From the IMG/VR virus record IMGVR_UViG_3300020205_001800, positions 36,627 to 100,626 of that record: a stretch of DNA of 64,000 bases; one strand, 5' to 3'. The notes under the pieces were generated by a model. The model made no database searches. It was not told the origin of the DNA and saw only the letters and a list, made by a program, of their open reading frames with translations. This DNA comes from a virus. A program made the position numbers and the translations under genes. This document shows, one piece after another, positions 8,791 through 17,604 of the stretch (positions are counted from its first letter, which is position 1; each line of letters opens with the position of its first letter).

Positions 8791-9516
8791 ATGAGCGTTC
8801 AACAAACTAATCCGTTCAAGGTTGCAAAAGCAGCACCAAACCTTGATTCATACGTCGATACAACTCCTACAGTAGAAGCAGAAGAGCTTCTTGTAGAAGA
8901 ATTCGAAATCGAAAACGAGAACGAATCCGCTGAGCGTTCCTCATCGATTCAATCTGGTTGGGCAGCAGCAAAGAAAGCTGTAGCAAAGTCAAGCAAAACA
9001 TTTGCAACTGACTTTCGCTTTGATGAGGATGTTCAGCTTATTAAGTTCATTTCATCTGATCCGCTTTCCTTTATGCAACACTGGGTTAATCGCCCAGGCA
9101 AGAAATCATTTATCAGTACTGGCGAGGGCGATCCGCTTATCGCAGTTGGAAGCAAGCCTGATCAAAAGTTTGCATTCACAGTGCTTAATCTTTCAGACGA
9201 AGATCCACAACTTCAGCTAATGGTTGTTGGCGTCCGTCTATGTGGACAGCTAGAGAAGTTGGCTTCTGATAAGAAGACTGGCCCACTCAACCGTCAAGAT
9301 CTATACTGGGCTGTCAGCAAGTCTGGCACCGGTACAAAAACTTCATACTCAATCATGCCCGTAAAAGAGCGTGATTTGCTAGAGGATTGGGAAATTGATC
9401 CTGTCGCAGTAACAGCAGCAACTAAGGACATGAAGCCACTTGGACCTGAGGCACTTCACACCTCTACTAATGCGGAACTTGCCGAAATTGCACGCGAAAT
9501 TGCAGCAGCTAATTAG
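8791..9516 (+). CDS. Putative single-stranded DNA-binding protein
   Basis: 241 residues. An acidic low-complexity N-terminus is followed by a beta-rich core at about residues 70-190, rich in aromatic and basic residues (FMQHWVNRPGKKSF, QDLYWAVSKSG). Many phage ssDNA-binding proteins of the gp32-like group have such a core. It stands alone between two gene groups, ahead of a strong hairpin and the DNA polymerase gene. The call rests on composition, size and position only. Confidence 0.45.
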   Translation: MSVQQTNPFKVAKAAPNLDSYVDTTPTVEAEELLVEEFEIENENESAERSSSIQSGWAAAKKAVAKSSKTFATDFRFDEDVQLIKFISSDPLSFMQHWVNRPGKKSFISTGEGDPLIAVGSKPDQKFAFTVLNLSDEDPQLQLMVVGVRLCGQLEKLASDKKTGPLNRQDLYWAVSKSGTGTKTSYSIMPVKERDLLEDWEIDPVAVTAATKDMKPLGPEALHTSTNAELAEIAREIAAAN

Positions 9517-9530
9517 TTCCCATTAATGTT

Positions 9531-9572
9531 GGAGGGCCAGGTTTTTTACCTCCTTTCTCTTCCTGGCCCTCC
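9531..9572 (+). terminator. Strong hairpin after the ssDNA-binding-protein gene
   Basis: A perfect 11-bp inverted repeat, GGAGGGCCAGG (9531-9541) and CCTGGCCCTCC (9562-9572), with a T-rich loop. There is no T-tract after it, so it is either an actinobacterial-style terminator or an RNA stabilising and processing hairpin. Confidence 0.6.
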
Positions 9573-9595
9573 GACCCTTAGCATTTGGAGCACGC

Positions 9596-11572
9596 ATGAA
9601 TATTGTTACCACCAAAAAACAACTTGATGAACTTGTTGCCGCATACGATGCGGTAGATTCTTTTGCATATGACGTAGAAACCGTTGGAGATCATCGCGGA
9701 GACCCACGTCAAAATATTGTTGTATGGATTTCTATGGCTACTCATGGTCGAGTCGATGTGATTCCTATGGGCCACCCAAACGGTGAGTACACTCACACTG
9801 ATTATCCTCTTCTACCTTCTGCACATCTTCGTGCTGAAAAAGGTTTAGAACTTCGTTCATCTGATTACAGCAAGGACGAACGCAAGGCAACCCGCGTATT
9901 TACTGAGGCTCCAGACCAGCTAACTCCTGGTGAGGTTTTTAAAGCTTTGAAGCCTCTTCTAATGAGTGACAAGGTTAAGGTAGGGCATAACCTTAAGTTT
10001 GATCTACAAAGCGTTGCTAAGTACATTGGCGGGCTCCCTGCACAGCCTTACGCTTGCACGCTTAACGCATCTTTTATTATTGATAGCCAAAATAGAAACA
10101 ACCTTGGTCTTGATGACTGCCTTAAGCGTGAGTTTGGGTACGAGATGGTTAAGGGTGTTGGTAAGGAAGTGGAGAAGTACAGCTTTACTGAGGTAGCTAC
10201 TTATGCCGCACTTGACGCAGAGTGGACCTGGAAGCTTTGGCTTAAACTATCTGCTCAATTGGATACTGACGGTTTACGAGGAATCTTTAATCTCGAGATG
10301 GACGTCCTAGAAGTTATTTGCAGCATGGAACTCCGTGGGGCAGACATCGACGTTGTAGAACTTACTAAGCTCAAAACTGATCTTGAGATTCAACTGGAGA
10401 CTACAAAAGCTGACATTTATCGGGTAGCTGGTAAACCTTTTAACATTAACAGTGTCCCTGAAAAACAAAAGCTTTTGTTCTCTAAGAAGAGTGAAGGTGG
10501 TCGTGGGCTTCGTCCTAAGGTCCTTACTCCTGCAGGTCAAAAACGTGTTGACAGTGGCGTAGAACCTACTGTGTCTGACTTCTCTGTAGCAGAGCCTGCA
10601 TTGGCTATGTTTAGGGGTAAGGATGCTTTGGTTGATGCACTGTCTAATTACTCTGACCTTAATAAGCTCTTGACAACGTACGTGGTTCCATATCTAGGTG
10701 GGGATATAACACGTACGTTGTCAGGCAAATCTAAAACTGTTGCAAAGAAAAGCCTTTTGTTTAAGGGCCGTATCCATACGGACTTTGTACAGTATGGTGC
10801 GGAGACCGGCCGATTCTCGAGTCGTAATCCAAATTTGCAGAATGTGCCGGCTCCGCATACTGCTAATGGTAAAGCAATTCGTAACCTTTTTGTTGCTCCA
10901 GAAGGATATTCTTTAGTAGTAGCAGACTATTCTCAGATTGAACCTCGTGTAATTGCATCGTTTAGCCAAGACAGAATTATGTGCGGTGCATACATGAATG
11001 GTGAAGACATTTACACAACTATTGGTAATACTATGGGCGTAGATCGTAAAGCTGGAAAAGTTCTTGTACTTTCCCTAGCGTACGGTGTAGGACCTGATAA
11101 GATTGCGGACTCAATTGGCTGTACTCTTGCCGAAGCTCGTAATCTTTTAGACGAGTTTATTCGTAAATTTCCCGCTGTAGCTCGATATAAGCGACAGGTT
11201 GTTAGTGACTGCCGACGCCAAAGCCCTACACCTTTTGCTAGCACTCTACTCAAGCGTCGCCGGTACCTACCAGATCTTAGATCTAACGAGGTTTGGAAAC
11301 GCTCTAGGGCTGAACGGCAAGCATTTAATACCGTTATTCAGGGGTCGGCAGCAGACCTTATCAAAGTTGCTATGATTAGGGCACACAAGATGATCCCTGA
11401 CGAGGCTTCTCTTATCCTTACAATTCACGACGAACTTGTAACTGTAACTCCCACAGAGTTGGCAGAAGAGACTGCGGCACAGATTAAACTTGCTATGGAA
11501 GGTATCAATGCTCTCAGCATTCCGCTGCTTGCAGATATAACGATTGTTAAGCGTTGGGGAGAGGCAAAGTAA
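9596..11572 (+). CDS. Family A DNA polymerase with 3'-5' exonuclease
   Basis: 658 residues. The exonuclease domain shows Exo I (YDVET, D26/E28), Exo II (VGHNLKFDLQ) and Exo III (YAALDAEWTWKLW). The polymerase domain shows TGRFSSRNPNLQN, motif A (VVADYSQIEPRVIA), motif B region (RKAGKVLVLSLAYGVG) and motif C (TIHDELV). No 5'-3' exonuclease domain is present, as in other phage replicative PolA proteins. It is likely the phage replicase. The start has TTTGGAG upstream. Confidence 0.96.
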   Translation: MNIVTTKKQLDELVAAYDAVDSFAYDVETVGDHRGDPRQNIVVWISMATHGRVDVIPMGHPNGEYTHTDYPLLPSAHLRAEKGLELRSSDYSKDERKATRVFTEAPDQLTPGEVFKALKPLLMSDKVKVGHNLKFDLQSVAKYIGGLPAQPYACTLNASFIIDSQNRNNLGLDDCLKREFGYEMVKGVGKEVEKYSFTEVATYAALDAEWTWKLWLKLSAQLDTDGLRGIFNLEMDVLEVICSMELRGADIDVVELTKLKTDLEIQLETTKADIYRVAGKPFNINSVPEKQKLLFSKKSEGGRGLRPKVLTPAGQKRVDSGVEPTVSDFSVAEPALAMFRGKDALVDALSNYSDLNKLLTTYVVPYLGGDITRTLSGKSKTVAKKSLLFKGRIHTDFVQYGAETGRFSSRNPNLQNVPAPHTANGKAIRNLFVAPEGYSLVVADYSQIEPRVIASFSQDRIMCGAYMNGEDIYTTIGNTMGVDRKAGKVLVLSLAYGVGPDKIADSIGCTLAEARNLLDEFIRKFPAVARYKRQVVSDCRRQSPTPFASTLLKRRRYLPDLRSNEVWKRSRAERQAFNTVIQGSAADLIKVAMIRAHKMIPDEASLILTIHDELVTVTPTELAEETAAQIKLAMEGINALSIPLLADITIVKRWGEAK

Positions 11573-11991
11573 TGTTTTACAACTGGAAACGAAAGCGTAA
11601 ATTAAAACATATTACGCAGGTATCTTTGCCTGTTCTAATTAGACAAGTTATTTACGATTCAATGCTAACTCCTCCCGAGGGTATTGCTACTGCAATGGGC
11701 CTCCCACCAATCTCAGACGAAGTGTCTGAAATGGAAGAGCGTGCTAGCGAAGAGCGTTTGTCTAAGTTTTCTGCTTTGGTTCCTTTTATAGACTCTCACG
11801 CAGACATCGCAGCCCGTATAGCTACCGCTGCGTATGTTTTAGAAGACTCAGACGAAAATATTGATCAAGAAGAGCTAGATAGCATGACCAGATTATTTAG
11901 GCTTGTATCCCTTGCTTCTTCTCTATCTTGCGTATCAACATTAATTAGTTTAGGCTTAGTAGAATCAAAGGTGGTATCACATGAGCAATAA
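11572..11991 (+). CDS. Unknown protein, basic N-terminus
   Basis: 139 residues. A very basic start (NWKRKRKLKH) leads into a helical protein. The ATG overlaps the polymerase stop (TAATG), so it is translationally coupled to it. No family was recognised. Confidence 0.6.
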   Translation: MFYNWKRKRKLKHITQVSLPVLIRQVIYDSMLTPPEGIATAMGLPPISDEVSEMEERASEERLSKFSALVPFIDSHADIAARIATAAYVLEDSDENIDQEELDSMTRLFRLVSLASSLSCVSTLISLGLVESKVVSHEQ

Positions 11992-12367
11992 TTGGTGGGC
12001 TAATAAATTAGGACAGCCTGCGTCAACTAGCAGTACTCCTCCCGTACGACAAGCGCCTAGTGAGGTTTATATACCTAGACCCGGAGATCCGAATACTCGC
12101 GTTTCATATAACCCGGATACCGATCAACTTGTATCTAAAGCAGTAAGTGCTAGAGATGCAGAACGTTGTCCAAACTGTATGTCAGGCAACTACATGGCTC
12201 AAGCAGGACAACGTAAACGTTGTTATGATTGCGGTTACCCAATTGTCCAAGCTGGTAGCGGGGCAGGAATGCCTAGTGGTGCTGGTGGCGGAGCAACAAT
12301 TGCAGCAAAACAAGTCAACCAAGGTGGCGGATTTAATCCAAACGTAATTGTAGATAGGATCGGATAA
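11981..12367 (+). CDS. Zinc-ribbon protein upstream of RecA
   Basis: 128 residues. A proline- and glycine-rich protein with a central zinc ribbon, two CxxC pairs (RCPNCMSGNY and RCYDCGYP). The C-terminus is Gly-rich. It overlaps both neighbours by a few bases. Similar small ribbon proteins often accompany phage recombination genes; the role is unknown. Confidence 0.65.
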   Translation: MSNNWWANKLGQPASTSSTPPVRQAPSEVYIPRPGDPNTRVSYNPDTDQLVSKAVSARDAERCPNCMSGNYMAQAGQRKRCYDCGYPIVQAGSGAGMPSGAGGGATIAAKQVNQGGGFNPNVIVDRIG

Positions 12368-13425
12368 TGACATTAAACCCAGAAGCATTAAAGATTGCGG
12401 CAAGTATTAATAAAAAACTCGGTGCAAATACAGTTGTTCTTGCAGGGGCAGCTCAACTTCCTACACGTATTCCTACTGGATCCTTGACTCTTGATGTAGT
12501 TTTAGGTGGAGGCTGGCCTATGAATCGCTGGGTAGAGCTTGTAGGTGAAGCTTCACACGGTAAAACAGCTATTGCTTTGCGAACTATTGCGGCAAATCAA
12601 GTAAGAGATCCAAATTTTGCTGCGGTATGGATTGCTGCAGAGGACTTTGATGCCAAGTATGCAGAGCTTTGTGGAGTAGACACCAGTCGTGTGTTACTTG
12701 TAGAAACTAACAGCATGGAGCATGCTTTTGATGCTGTAATCCAATTTATGGAAAGTAAAGCTATTGACATGGTAGTAGTTGACTCTTTACCTGCACTTGT
12801 TCCTGGCGCTGAAGACGATAAAACTATGGAAGAATTTACAGTAGGGCGCGGAGCACAGTTAACTAATAAATTTTTTAGAAAGGTTGCTGCTGCTACTAAG
12901 CGCGATCTTATTGATGCAGAGCGACCAGTACTTGGAATTATGATCAATCAGTATCGTATGAAGATTGGCGTAATGCACGGAGATCCCCGTACAACCCCAG
13001 GAGGCTTAGGTAAAGACTATGCCTACAGCATTCGCGCTGAAGTAAAGCGTGATGACTGGCTTGAGGTCGGAGTTGGTCAAGATAAGCGCCGTGTAGGTCA
13101 GACTATCCGTGTACGTACTATTAAGAACAAGACTTTCCCACCTCAGCAAACAGCTTACTTGGACTTCTACTTTGCTCCTGGTGGGGCTGTAGATGCCGGT
13201 AACTACGATACTGGTAAAGAAATTGTTGCTTTATCCATTCTTAACGGCATTGTTGAACGCCGTGGCGGATGGCTGTATTATGGTGACCGTAAGTGGCAAG
13301 GAGCTCAGGCTCTTATTGACTCCCTCCGGGAAGAGATTGATCTGCGTGAACAGATCAGCGCCGCGGTCATGGACACTCTCAAGTCTCACCCAGCAATTTT
13401 GCTGAATACAGACGATGAAGAGTGA
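12367..13425 (+). CDS. RecA/UvsX-like recombinase
   Basis: 352 residues with a RecA ATPase core. Walker A is GEASHGKTA (residues 60-68), replacing the more usual GPESSGKTT. Walker B is MVVVDSLPALVP. A strand after it, LGIMINQYRMKIGVMHG, matches the RecA loop L2 entry. It should form filaments on ssDNA and drive strand exchange, working with the neighbouring nucleases. Length is typical of phage and bacterial RecA. Confidence 0.92.
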   Translation: MTLNPEALKIAASINKKLGANTVVLAGAAQLPTRIPTGSLTLDVVLGGGWPMNRWVELVGEASHGKTAIALRTIAANQVRDPNFAAVWIAAEDFDAKYAELCGVDTSRVLLVETNSMEHAFDAVIQFMESKAIDMVVVDSLPALVPGAEDDKTMEEFTVGRGAQLTNKFFRKVAAATKRDLIDAERPVLGIMINQYRMKIGVMHGDPRTTPGGLGKDYAYSIRAEVKRDDWLEVGVGQDKRRVGQTIRVRTIKNKTFPPQQTAYLDFYFAPGGAVDAGNYDTGKEIVALSILNGIVERRGGWLYYGDRKWQGAQALIDSLREEIDLREQISAAVMDTLKSHPAILLNTDDEE

Positions 13426-13732
13426 AGGACAAAAGCAATCGCTAAGTCATGAAAAGCGATTGGCAAAGAAGATTAACGGCTCGCGCACAGCTGCTTCTGG
13501 AGCCTTTTGGTCTCGTAAAGGTGATGTAAGAAACGACGAGCTTTTGATTGAACATAAGTGGACAGGTAAAAAATCTGTCACTATTAAATCAGAAGTCTTG
13601 AAGAAAATTACAACTGAAGCAATTCTTGATAGCCGTAAACCGGTATTAGGCTTGCACCTTGATGGTGAGAATTACGTAGTTCTATTAGAGGAGGACTTTT
13701 TCGAACTTCGAAATCTAATAAAAGGTGAGTGA
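13415..13732 (+). CDS. Small PD-(D/E)XK endonuclease-like protein
   Basis: 105 residues. It has the compact resolvase-type core: SGAFWSRKGDVRND followed by LLIEHKW, giving the spaced Asp and E-x-K residues of the PD-(D/E)XK fold, then a strand KPVLGLHL. A Holliday-junction or branched-DNA nuclease acting with RecA is likely. It overlaps the recA stop by 11 bases. Confidence 0.6.
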   Translation: MKSEGQKQSLSHEKRLAKKINGSRTAASGAFWSRKGDVRNDELLIEHKWTGKKSVTIKSEVLKKITTEAILDSRKPVLGLHLDGENYVVLLEEDFFELRNLIKGE

Positions 13733-14074
13733 ATGAATCCAGACGATCCAGCATGGACGTGGAGATATGAAGCAAAGTGTCGTGGGGTAGATACAGAGAT
13801 ATTTTTTCCACCGCGAGACAGGGCTTTGTATAAGCCAATAGCTGATCAAGCTAAGGCAATTTGCTGGGGCAAGGACGGTAGTCCTCCGTGCCCGGTTCGC
13901 AAAGAGTGTCTAAAAGAGGCTATAGTTAATGATGAACTGCATGGGATATTCGGCGGCATGTCGCACCGAGAGAGAAATGCGGCTCAACGTAAATACAAAA
14001 AGCAAGGCCTAACGTTAGATGAATGGATAAACAAAGATGGCAAGTACAGAGAAACCTCGCATACTTCAGAGTAA
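13733..14074 (+). CDS. WhiB-family iron-sulfur regulator (copy 2)
   Basis: 113 residues. WhiB features are the N-terminal Cys (EAKCRGVDTEIFF), a spaced Cys pair (ICWGKDGSPPCPVRKEC) and the turn HGIFGGMSHRER. The spacing between the first two cluster Cys is longer than in the other two copies (C-x8-C instead of C-x2-C), which may alter the cluster. It probably competes with host WhiB proteins for sigma factor or DNA. Confidence 0.85.
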   Translation: MNPDDPAWTWRYEAKCRGVDTEIFFPPRDRALYKPIADQAKAICWGKDGSPPCPVRKECLKEAIVNDELHGIFGGMSHRERNAAQRKYKKQGLTLDEWINKDGKYRETSHTSE

Positions 14075-14924
14075 AGAGCTTAAGACTTTTCTTAACGCTA
14101 ACAAGCGAGATACACGTTTGATGGGTTCAGTTGAGCGCCATCTTTTAGCAAAACCTTTTGACAATCGACGCATGGATATTATTCATCCGTCTGACATTAT
14201 TAAACCGGAGTGGTGTGCCTTGGCGCAGTATCACGCTATCCGTGGCAACTATATAGAGACTAGAGAAAAGCCTTCTCTACGTCTTGCTTCAATCTTTGCG
14301 GAAGGTCACACTATCCACGCTAAGTGGCAAACTTGGTTACAAGAGATGGGTGTACTTTACGGTTATTGGCAAAAAGGTAACAAGAGGGTTGGACCAAAGT
14401 TGTCGTCTAAAGTTTCTAGTACTCATACGTACGCAGAGTTTCCTTTAGTTAGCGCAAAGCATAAAATTGGTGGACACACCGATGGTTGGGTTAAAGGCCT
14501 GGGCGCAGACTTTTTAATTGAAATTAAGTCTATTGGTGCTGGAACTCTTCGCTTTGAAGCTCCAGCTTTACTTGCTCAAGCCGAGGGAGATCTAGATAAA
14601 GCTTGGCGTAACATTCGTGCGCCGTTTCGTACGCACCAGATGCAAGGGCAGGTTTACTTACACCTTTGTCATTTAATGGTTGAAGAGGGCCTACTAGAGT
14701 CAGCTCCAAAGGAGATTGTCTTTATCTATGAGCTTAAATCTAATCAAGATTACAAAGAGTTCACTGTCAAGTACAACCCAGAGTTCACAGCTGAGATCTT
14801 TGAGAAAGCTATGGATGTATCTTGGGCAGTTGACAACAATCGCCCACCCGTGTGTAGTATTGATCCTGTAAAGGGCTGTACTCGTTGCGAGCCTTATCGG
14901 GAGGTAGAAGATGCCAAAGTATGA
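14037..14924 (+). CDS. RecB/Cas4-like PD-(D/E)XK nuclease
   Basis: 295 residues. The core motifs are GHTDGW (Asp), LIEIKSIG (E-x-K) and the RecB-type QxxxY helix (HQMQGQVYLHL). The C-terminus carries spaced Cys (VCSIDPVKGCTRCEPY), as in Cas4/AddB-type enzymes that hold an iron-sulfur cluster. It is probably a recombination exonuclease that makes single strands for RecA. The ATG overlaps the WhiB gene by 38 bases. Confidence 0.78.
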   Translation: MASTEKPRILQSKELKTFLNANKRDTRLMGSVERHLLAKPFDNRRMDIIHPSDIIKPEWCALAQYHAIRGNYIETREKPSLRLASIFAEGHTIHAKWQTWLQEMGVLYGYWQKGNKRVGPKLSSKVSSTHTYAEFPLVSAKHKIGGHTDGWVKGLGADFLIEIKSIGAGTLRFEAPALLAQAEGDLDKAWRNIRAPFRTHQMQGQVYLHLCHLMVEEGLLESAPKEIVFIYELKSNQDYKEFTVKYNPEFTAEIFEKAMDVSWAVDNNRPPVCSIDPVKGCTRCEPYREVEDAKV

Positions 14925-15078
14925 TTTTGTATGTATGCCGTGCGACTCTACTGTAGAAATGCACATGACTATCGATTCAGTCGAACGTCCAGCTTGTGAT
15001 AGATGTGGCAACTTCATGACTAAAGTTTTTACACCACCGGCAGTTCATTTTAAAGGCGGAGGGTGGGGCGGACAGTGA
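14911..15078 (+). CDS. FmdB-like zinc-ribbon peptide
   Basis: 55 residues. Two Cys pairs (CMPCDS and CDRCGN) frame a short strand pattern similar to the FmdB/CxxC regulatory ribbon. The start lies inside the end of the nuclease gene, with GGGAGG upstream at 14899-14904. Its stop overlaps the next GTG start. Confidence 0.6.
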   Translation: MPKYDFVCMPCDSTVEMHMTIDSVERPACDRCGNFMTKVFTPPAVHFKGGGWGGQ

Positions 15079-15212
15079 GCAAGAAGAAAAAGAAAAGACG
15101 AGCCGGTAAATCGGTTATGAAAATTGGCGGTCGGCTACATCCGATTAAAATTAGGAAATATAATTTTCCTGTAACTGTTACAAAGGTGGGGGCAGATGAG
15201 CATCAGTCGTAA
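15075..15212 (+). CDS. Very basic 45-residue peptide
   Basis: Starts with GTG at 15075, overlapping the previous stop. The N-terminus is SKKKKKRRAGK and the rest alternates basic and hydrophobic residues. Its 3' end overlaps the next gene by 17 bases. It is likely a real small nucleic-acid-binding peptide, but there is no homology evidence. Confidence 0.45.
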   Translation: MSKKKKKRRAGKSVMKIGGRLHPIKIRKYNFPVTVTKVGADEHQS

Positions 15213-15681
15213 AGTATTAGACTCTTTGGGAGAGTTAGGAATTAGCTTGTCAGCTAAACCTGGGTACGGCATTCCAGATCTTCCTCGTGACATTACTGAA
15301 CTAGATGATGAAGGTCTTATGGACTTATTCGTACAATTTACTCAGTGGAACGATCACCTTTCAGGTGCGCACGCTCTTGCTGTTATTAACGAACGTGAAG
15401 CTCAACGCAACGTAGATGTTGCAGAAGCTAGGGCAATGATGGCTAACTGGACCGGTGCTAAAGGCGGAGATAAAGTAACCGTTATCAAAGCACAGATTAC
15501 AGCTAGTCCCGAAGTAGATGAGTTGTATGATGATTTAAACACTAAGTATGCGTTTAGAAAACTATTGGAAACTCGCGCTAATAATGTAGAACGTGATTCG
15601 CAGGTAGTAAGCCGTGAATTAACCCGTCGTACATCAGACGGTGGCGGGATGCGATCTAGACAAAGGAAGTTTACAACATGA
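15196..15681 (+). CDS. Unknown helical protein
   Basis: 161 residues, mainly helical, with a basic C-terminus (SRQRKF). GGTGGGGG precedes the ATG. It is coupled to the dNMP kinase by an ATGA-type overlap. A DNA-metabolism accessory role is inferred from the neighbours. Confidence 0.6.
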   Translation: MSISRKVLDSLGELGISLSAKPGYGIPDLPRDITELDDEGLMDLFVQFTQWNDHLSGAHALAVINEREAQRNVDVAEARAMMANWTGAKGGDKVTVIKAQITASPEVDELYDDLNTKYAFRKLLETRANNVERDSQVVSRELTRRTSDGGGMRSRQRKFTT

Positions 15682-16220
15682 TCATTGGTCTTACAGGTTA
15701 CGCACAGTCTGGCAAAGATACGGTTGCTAACATTCTTGTAGAAAAATATGGCTATAAACGAGTCGCTTTTGCAGACAAGATTAGAGAATTTTTGTACGAA
15801 ATTAATCCTATGGTTGGGTGCAGCCCCTCAGGCTACTTACGTGATTTAGTAGACCTTAAAGGTTGGGACGAAGCTAAGCAAGAGCCTCAGGTACGCAGGT
15901 TGCTACAAGATTTAGGCGTTGGGGCTAGAAAGTTATTTGGCGATACATTTTGGATTATGGAAGCTCTAGGAGATGTATCTCCACAAGACAAAGTAGTAGT
16001 TTCTGATGTTAGGTTTGAAAATGAAGCCGAATGGATTCAAACATTTCGTGGTCAGATCTGGCGAATTAAAAGACCGGGTGTATCTGCGGTTAACGAACAC
16101 GAGTCCGAGTCACAAATGGACGGGCATAAAGTAGATCAAATTTTTGTAAACGGCGGGTCTATGGAAGATCTCAAAGTATTAATACAAACTAGGATGTCTG
16201 GTTATGCCAAGTCAGAGTAG
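15678..16220 (+). CDS. Deoxynucleoside monophosphate kinase
   Basis: 180 residues. The N-terminus has the P-loop GYAQSGKDTVA and the following strand KRVAFADKIREF that characterise phage dNMP kinases (T4 gp1-like). The strand VVVSDVRFENEAEWI carries the conserved Asp-Arg of the nucleoside site. It should phosphorylate dNMPs to dNDPs and so feed the polymerase together with the ribonucleotide reductase at 32.4 kb. Confidence 0.85.
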   Translation: MIIGLTGYAQSGKDTVANILVEKYGYKRVAFADKIREFLYEINPMVGCSPSGYLRDLVDLKGWDEAKQEPQVRRLLQDLGVGARKLFGDTFWIMEALGDVSPQDKVVVSDVRFENEAEWIQTFRGQIWRIKRPGVSAVNEHESESQMDGHKVDQIFVNGGSMEDLKVLIQTRMSGYAKSE

Positions 16221-16554
16221 AAAACATAGGGGATACAAGTCTCAAAAAATTGTAGCCAACTACCTTGCTGAAAATGGCTGGCCATATGCTGAATCTACTG
16301 GGGCTGGTCGTTCTGGTACTGACGTTACCGGAACTATAGGCATTGACTGGGAAGTAAAAGCACGTACAGGGTTCAACCCCAGCGCTGCTATAAAACAGCT
16401 TAAAGACCGCCATAATGGCAAAGACTTGCCAGTGGCCGTACTACGACTCAACGGCCAAGGAGAGGCTAGTATCGGGGAGTGGCCAGTAATTCTGCGCCTA
16501 GAAGACTTTGTCCAGTTATTAAAAGAAGCTGGATACGCTGACGGAACCACATAA
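16204..16554 (+). CDS. Holliday-junction-resolvase-like nuclease
   Basis: 116 residues. It has the archaeal Hjc/RecU-style pattern: an N-terminal basic helix (KHRGYKSQKIVANYL), then GRSGTDVTG with the catalytic Asp and DWEVKAR (E-x-K), and a strand PVAVLRLNG. It is probably a branched-DNA endonuclease, the second small PD-(D/E)XK protein in the region. It overlaps the kinase gene by 17 bases. Confidence 0.68.
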   Translation: MPSQSRKHRGYKSQKIVANYLAENGWPYAESTGAGRSGTDVTGTIGIDWEVKARTGFNPSAAIKQLKDRHNGKDLPVAVLRLNGQGEASIGEWPVILRLEDFVQLLKEAGYADGTT

Positions 16555-16613
16555 ATCACGTACCTTGTTCTTAGGCGGGCGAATCTAATTCGAACCTAAA
16601 GGACTACAAACTC

Positions 16614-16895
16614 GTGATTGATAAAGAAAATGAAGAACAGTTCCTGCGTGTAAGCGCCGGATCTAATGCACAATCCGTTGGATCAGCTATAGCGCATGCT
16701 CTATATGAACGCCCTCAAATTAAATTGAGAGCCGTAGGAGCTTCCGCTGTAAACCAGGCTGTAAAGGCAATCGCTATTGCTAGAGGTTATGTAGCCCCAA
16801 GAGGCTTAGACCTAACTTGCCGCCCAGGTTTTACTACAGTTGACTCCCGCGATGGACAAATTTCTGCAATAGTCTTTACTATTAATGTAAATTAA
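16614..16895 (+). CDS. SpoVS-like (Alba-fold) protein
   Basis: 93 residues, GTG start with AAAGGA upstream. The sequence follows stage V sporulation protein S closely: FLRVSAGSNAQSVGSAIAHA, then RAVGASAVNQAVKAIAIARG, then a strand (LDLTCRPGFT) and a final strand (AIVFTINV). SpoVS has an Alba-like nucleic-acid-binding fold. The basic loop before the QAVKAIAIAR helix is kept. A 5' leader hairpin (CGAATctaATTCG inside a CTTAGG/CCTAAAG stem, 16570-16601) precedes the gene. Confidence 0.8.
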   Translation: MIDKENEEQFLRVSAGSNAQSVGSAIAHALYERPQIKLRAVGASAVNQAVKAIAIARGYVAPRGLDLTCRPGFTTVDSRDGQISAIVFTINVN

Positions 16896-16940
16896 TATAG
16901 TCTTATCCCAAGAGATCTCTAATCATAGATAGGTACCCAT

Positions 16941-17306
16941 ATGGCACGCTCAACAATTCCTAGTCCTGACGAGGCACTAGCAGGCGCAGCACAGCAAGGC
17001 CGCTCAGTTATGGGCCGTGAAGGCGTAGCCTTTACAGCACCAGGAGCATCAGGAAATACAAACACAACATTGGTTCCCAAAAAGGGAGCACAAGCTGGAG
17101 ACCCAACAGCTGGAGGAAAAGGCACTCGTGCCAACGTTCCTTACACCGGCGAGCGCACAGGCGCTTCATACGGAGTCTCAGGCATGCGATACACAAAGAT
17201 AACAGATCCAGCAGCTGGTGAAACTCAGGCAAATGGAATCATTATCAAAACCGCAACGAACCGCGACCGCTTGAACTTCGATTCTGGAAGTGGCGCTTCG
17301 TACTAA
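16941..17306 (+). CDS. Gly/Ala/Thr-rich protein, possibly virion-associated
   Basis: 121 residues, rich in Gly, Ala and Thr and poor in hydrophobic core, so probably extended or disordered. It stands alone between the SpoVS-like gene and a terminator, which suggests separate and perhaps strong expression. No family was recognised. Confidence 0.55.
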   Translation: MARSTIPSPDEALAGAAQQGRSVMGREGVAFTAPGASGNTNTTLVPKKGAQAGDPTAGGKGTRANVPYTGERTGASYGVSGMRYTKITDPAAGETQANGIIIKTATNRDRLNFDSGSGASY

Positions 17307-17322
17307 TTTCGTGTACAGTTTT

Positions 17323-17357
17323 AGGCCTTGGGAGTAATCCCGAGGCCTATTCTGTTT
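17323..17357 (+). terminator. Rho-independent terminator
   Basis: An 11-bp stem (AGGCCTTGGGA with TCCCGAGGCCT, one G-U pair) with a GTAA loop, followed by ATTCTGTTTT. It closes the 16941 gene. Confidence 0.85.
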
Positions 17358-17370
17358 TACGGAGGTATAC

Positions 17371-17604
17371 GTGTTAGAGAGCTTATATACAGAAGCTAAA
17401 GAACAAGCTAAAGTCAGTAGTTATTGTTTAGTTGGGCAGTGGGCTATGTCCTTAACAGGAAATGATAAAGCAGCGTTTGACGCATCAATTGATGATGTAG
17501 ACTTCTCTACAAGAAGTTTATTTAAGCTATATAAAAAAGCTGGGGCCACCTTCGGGTTAACGTCTTTGCTCACACACCGAAACGGAGAATGCGGATGTCC
17601 TTAG
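17371..17604 (+). CDS. Small helix-turn-helix-like actinophage protein
   Basis: 77 residues, GTG start with ACGGAGG upstream. It has the general pattern of small actinophage proteins in which SYCLVGQWAMSL begins a helical unit and a final basic turn ends HRNGECGCP. Presumed DNA-binding; no experimental role is known to me. It overlaps the following phosphoesterase gene. Confidence 0.55.
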   Translation: MLESLYTEAKEQAKVSSYCLVGQWAMSLTGNDKAAFDASIDDVDFSTRSLFKLYKKAGATFGLTSLLTHRNGECGCP

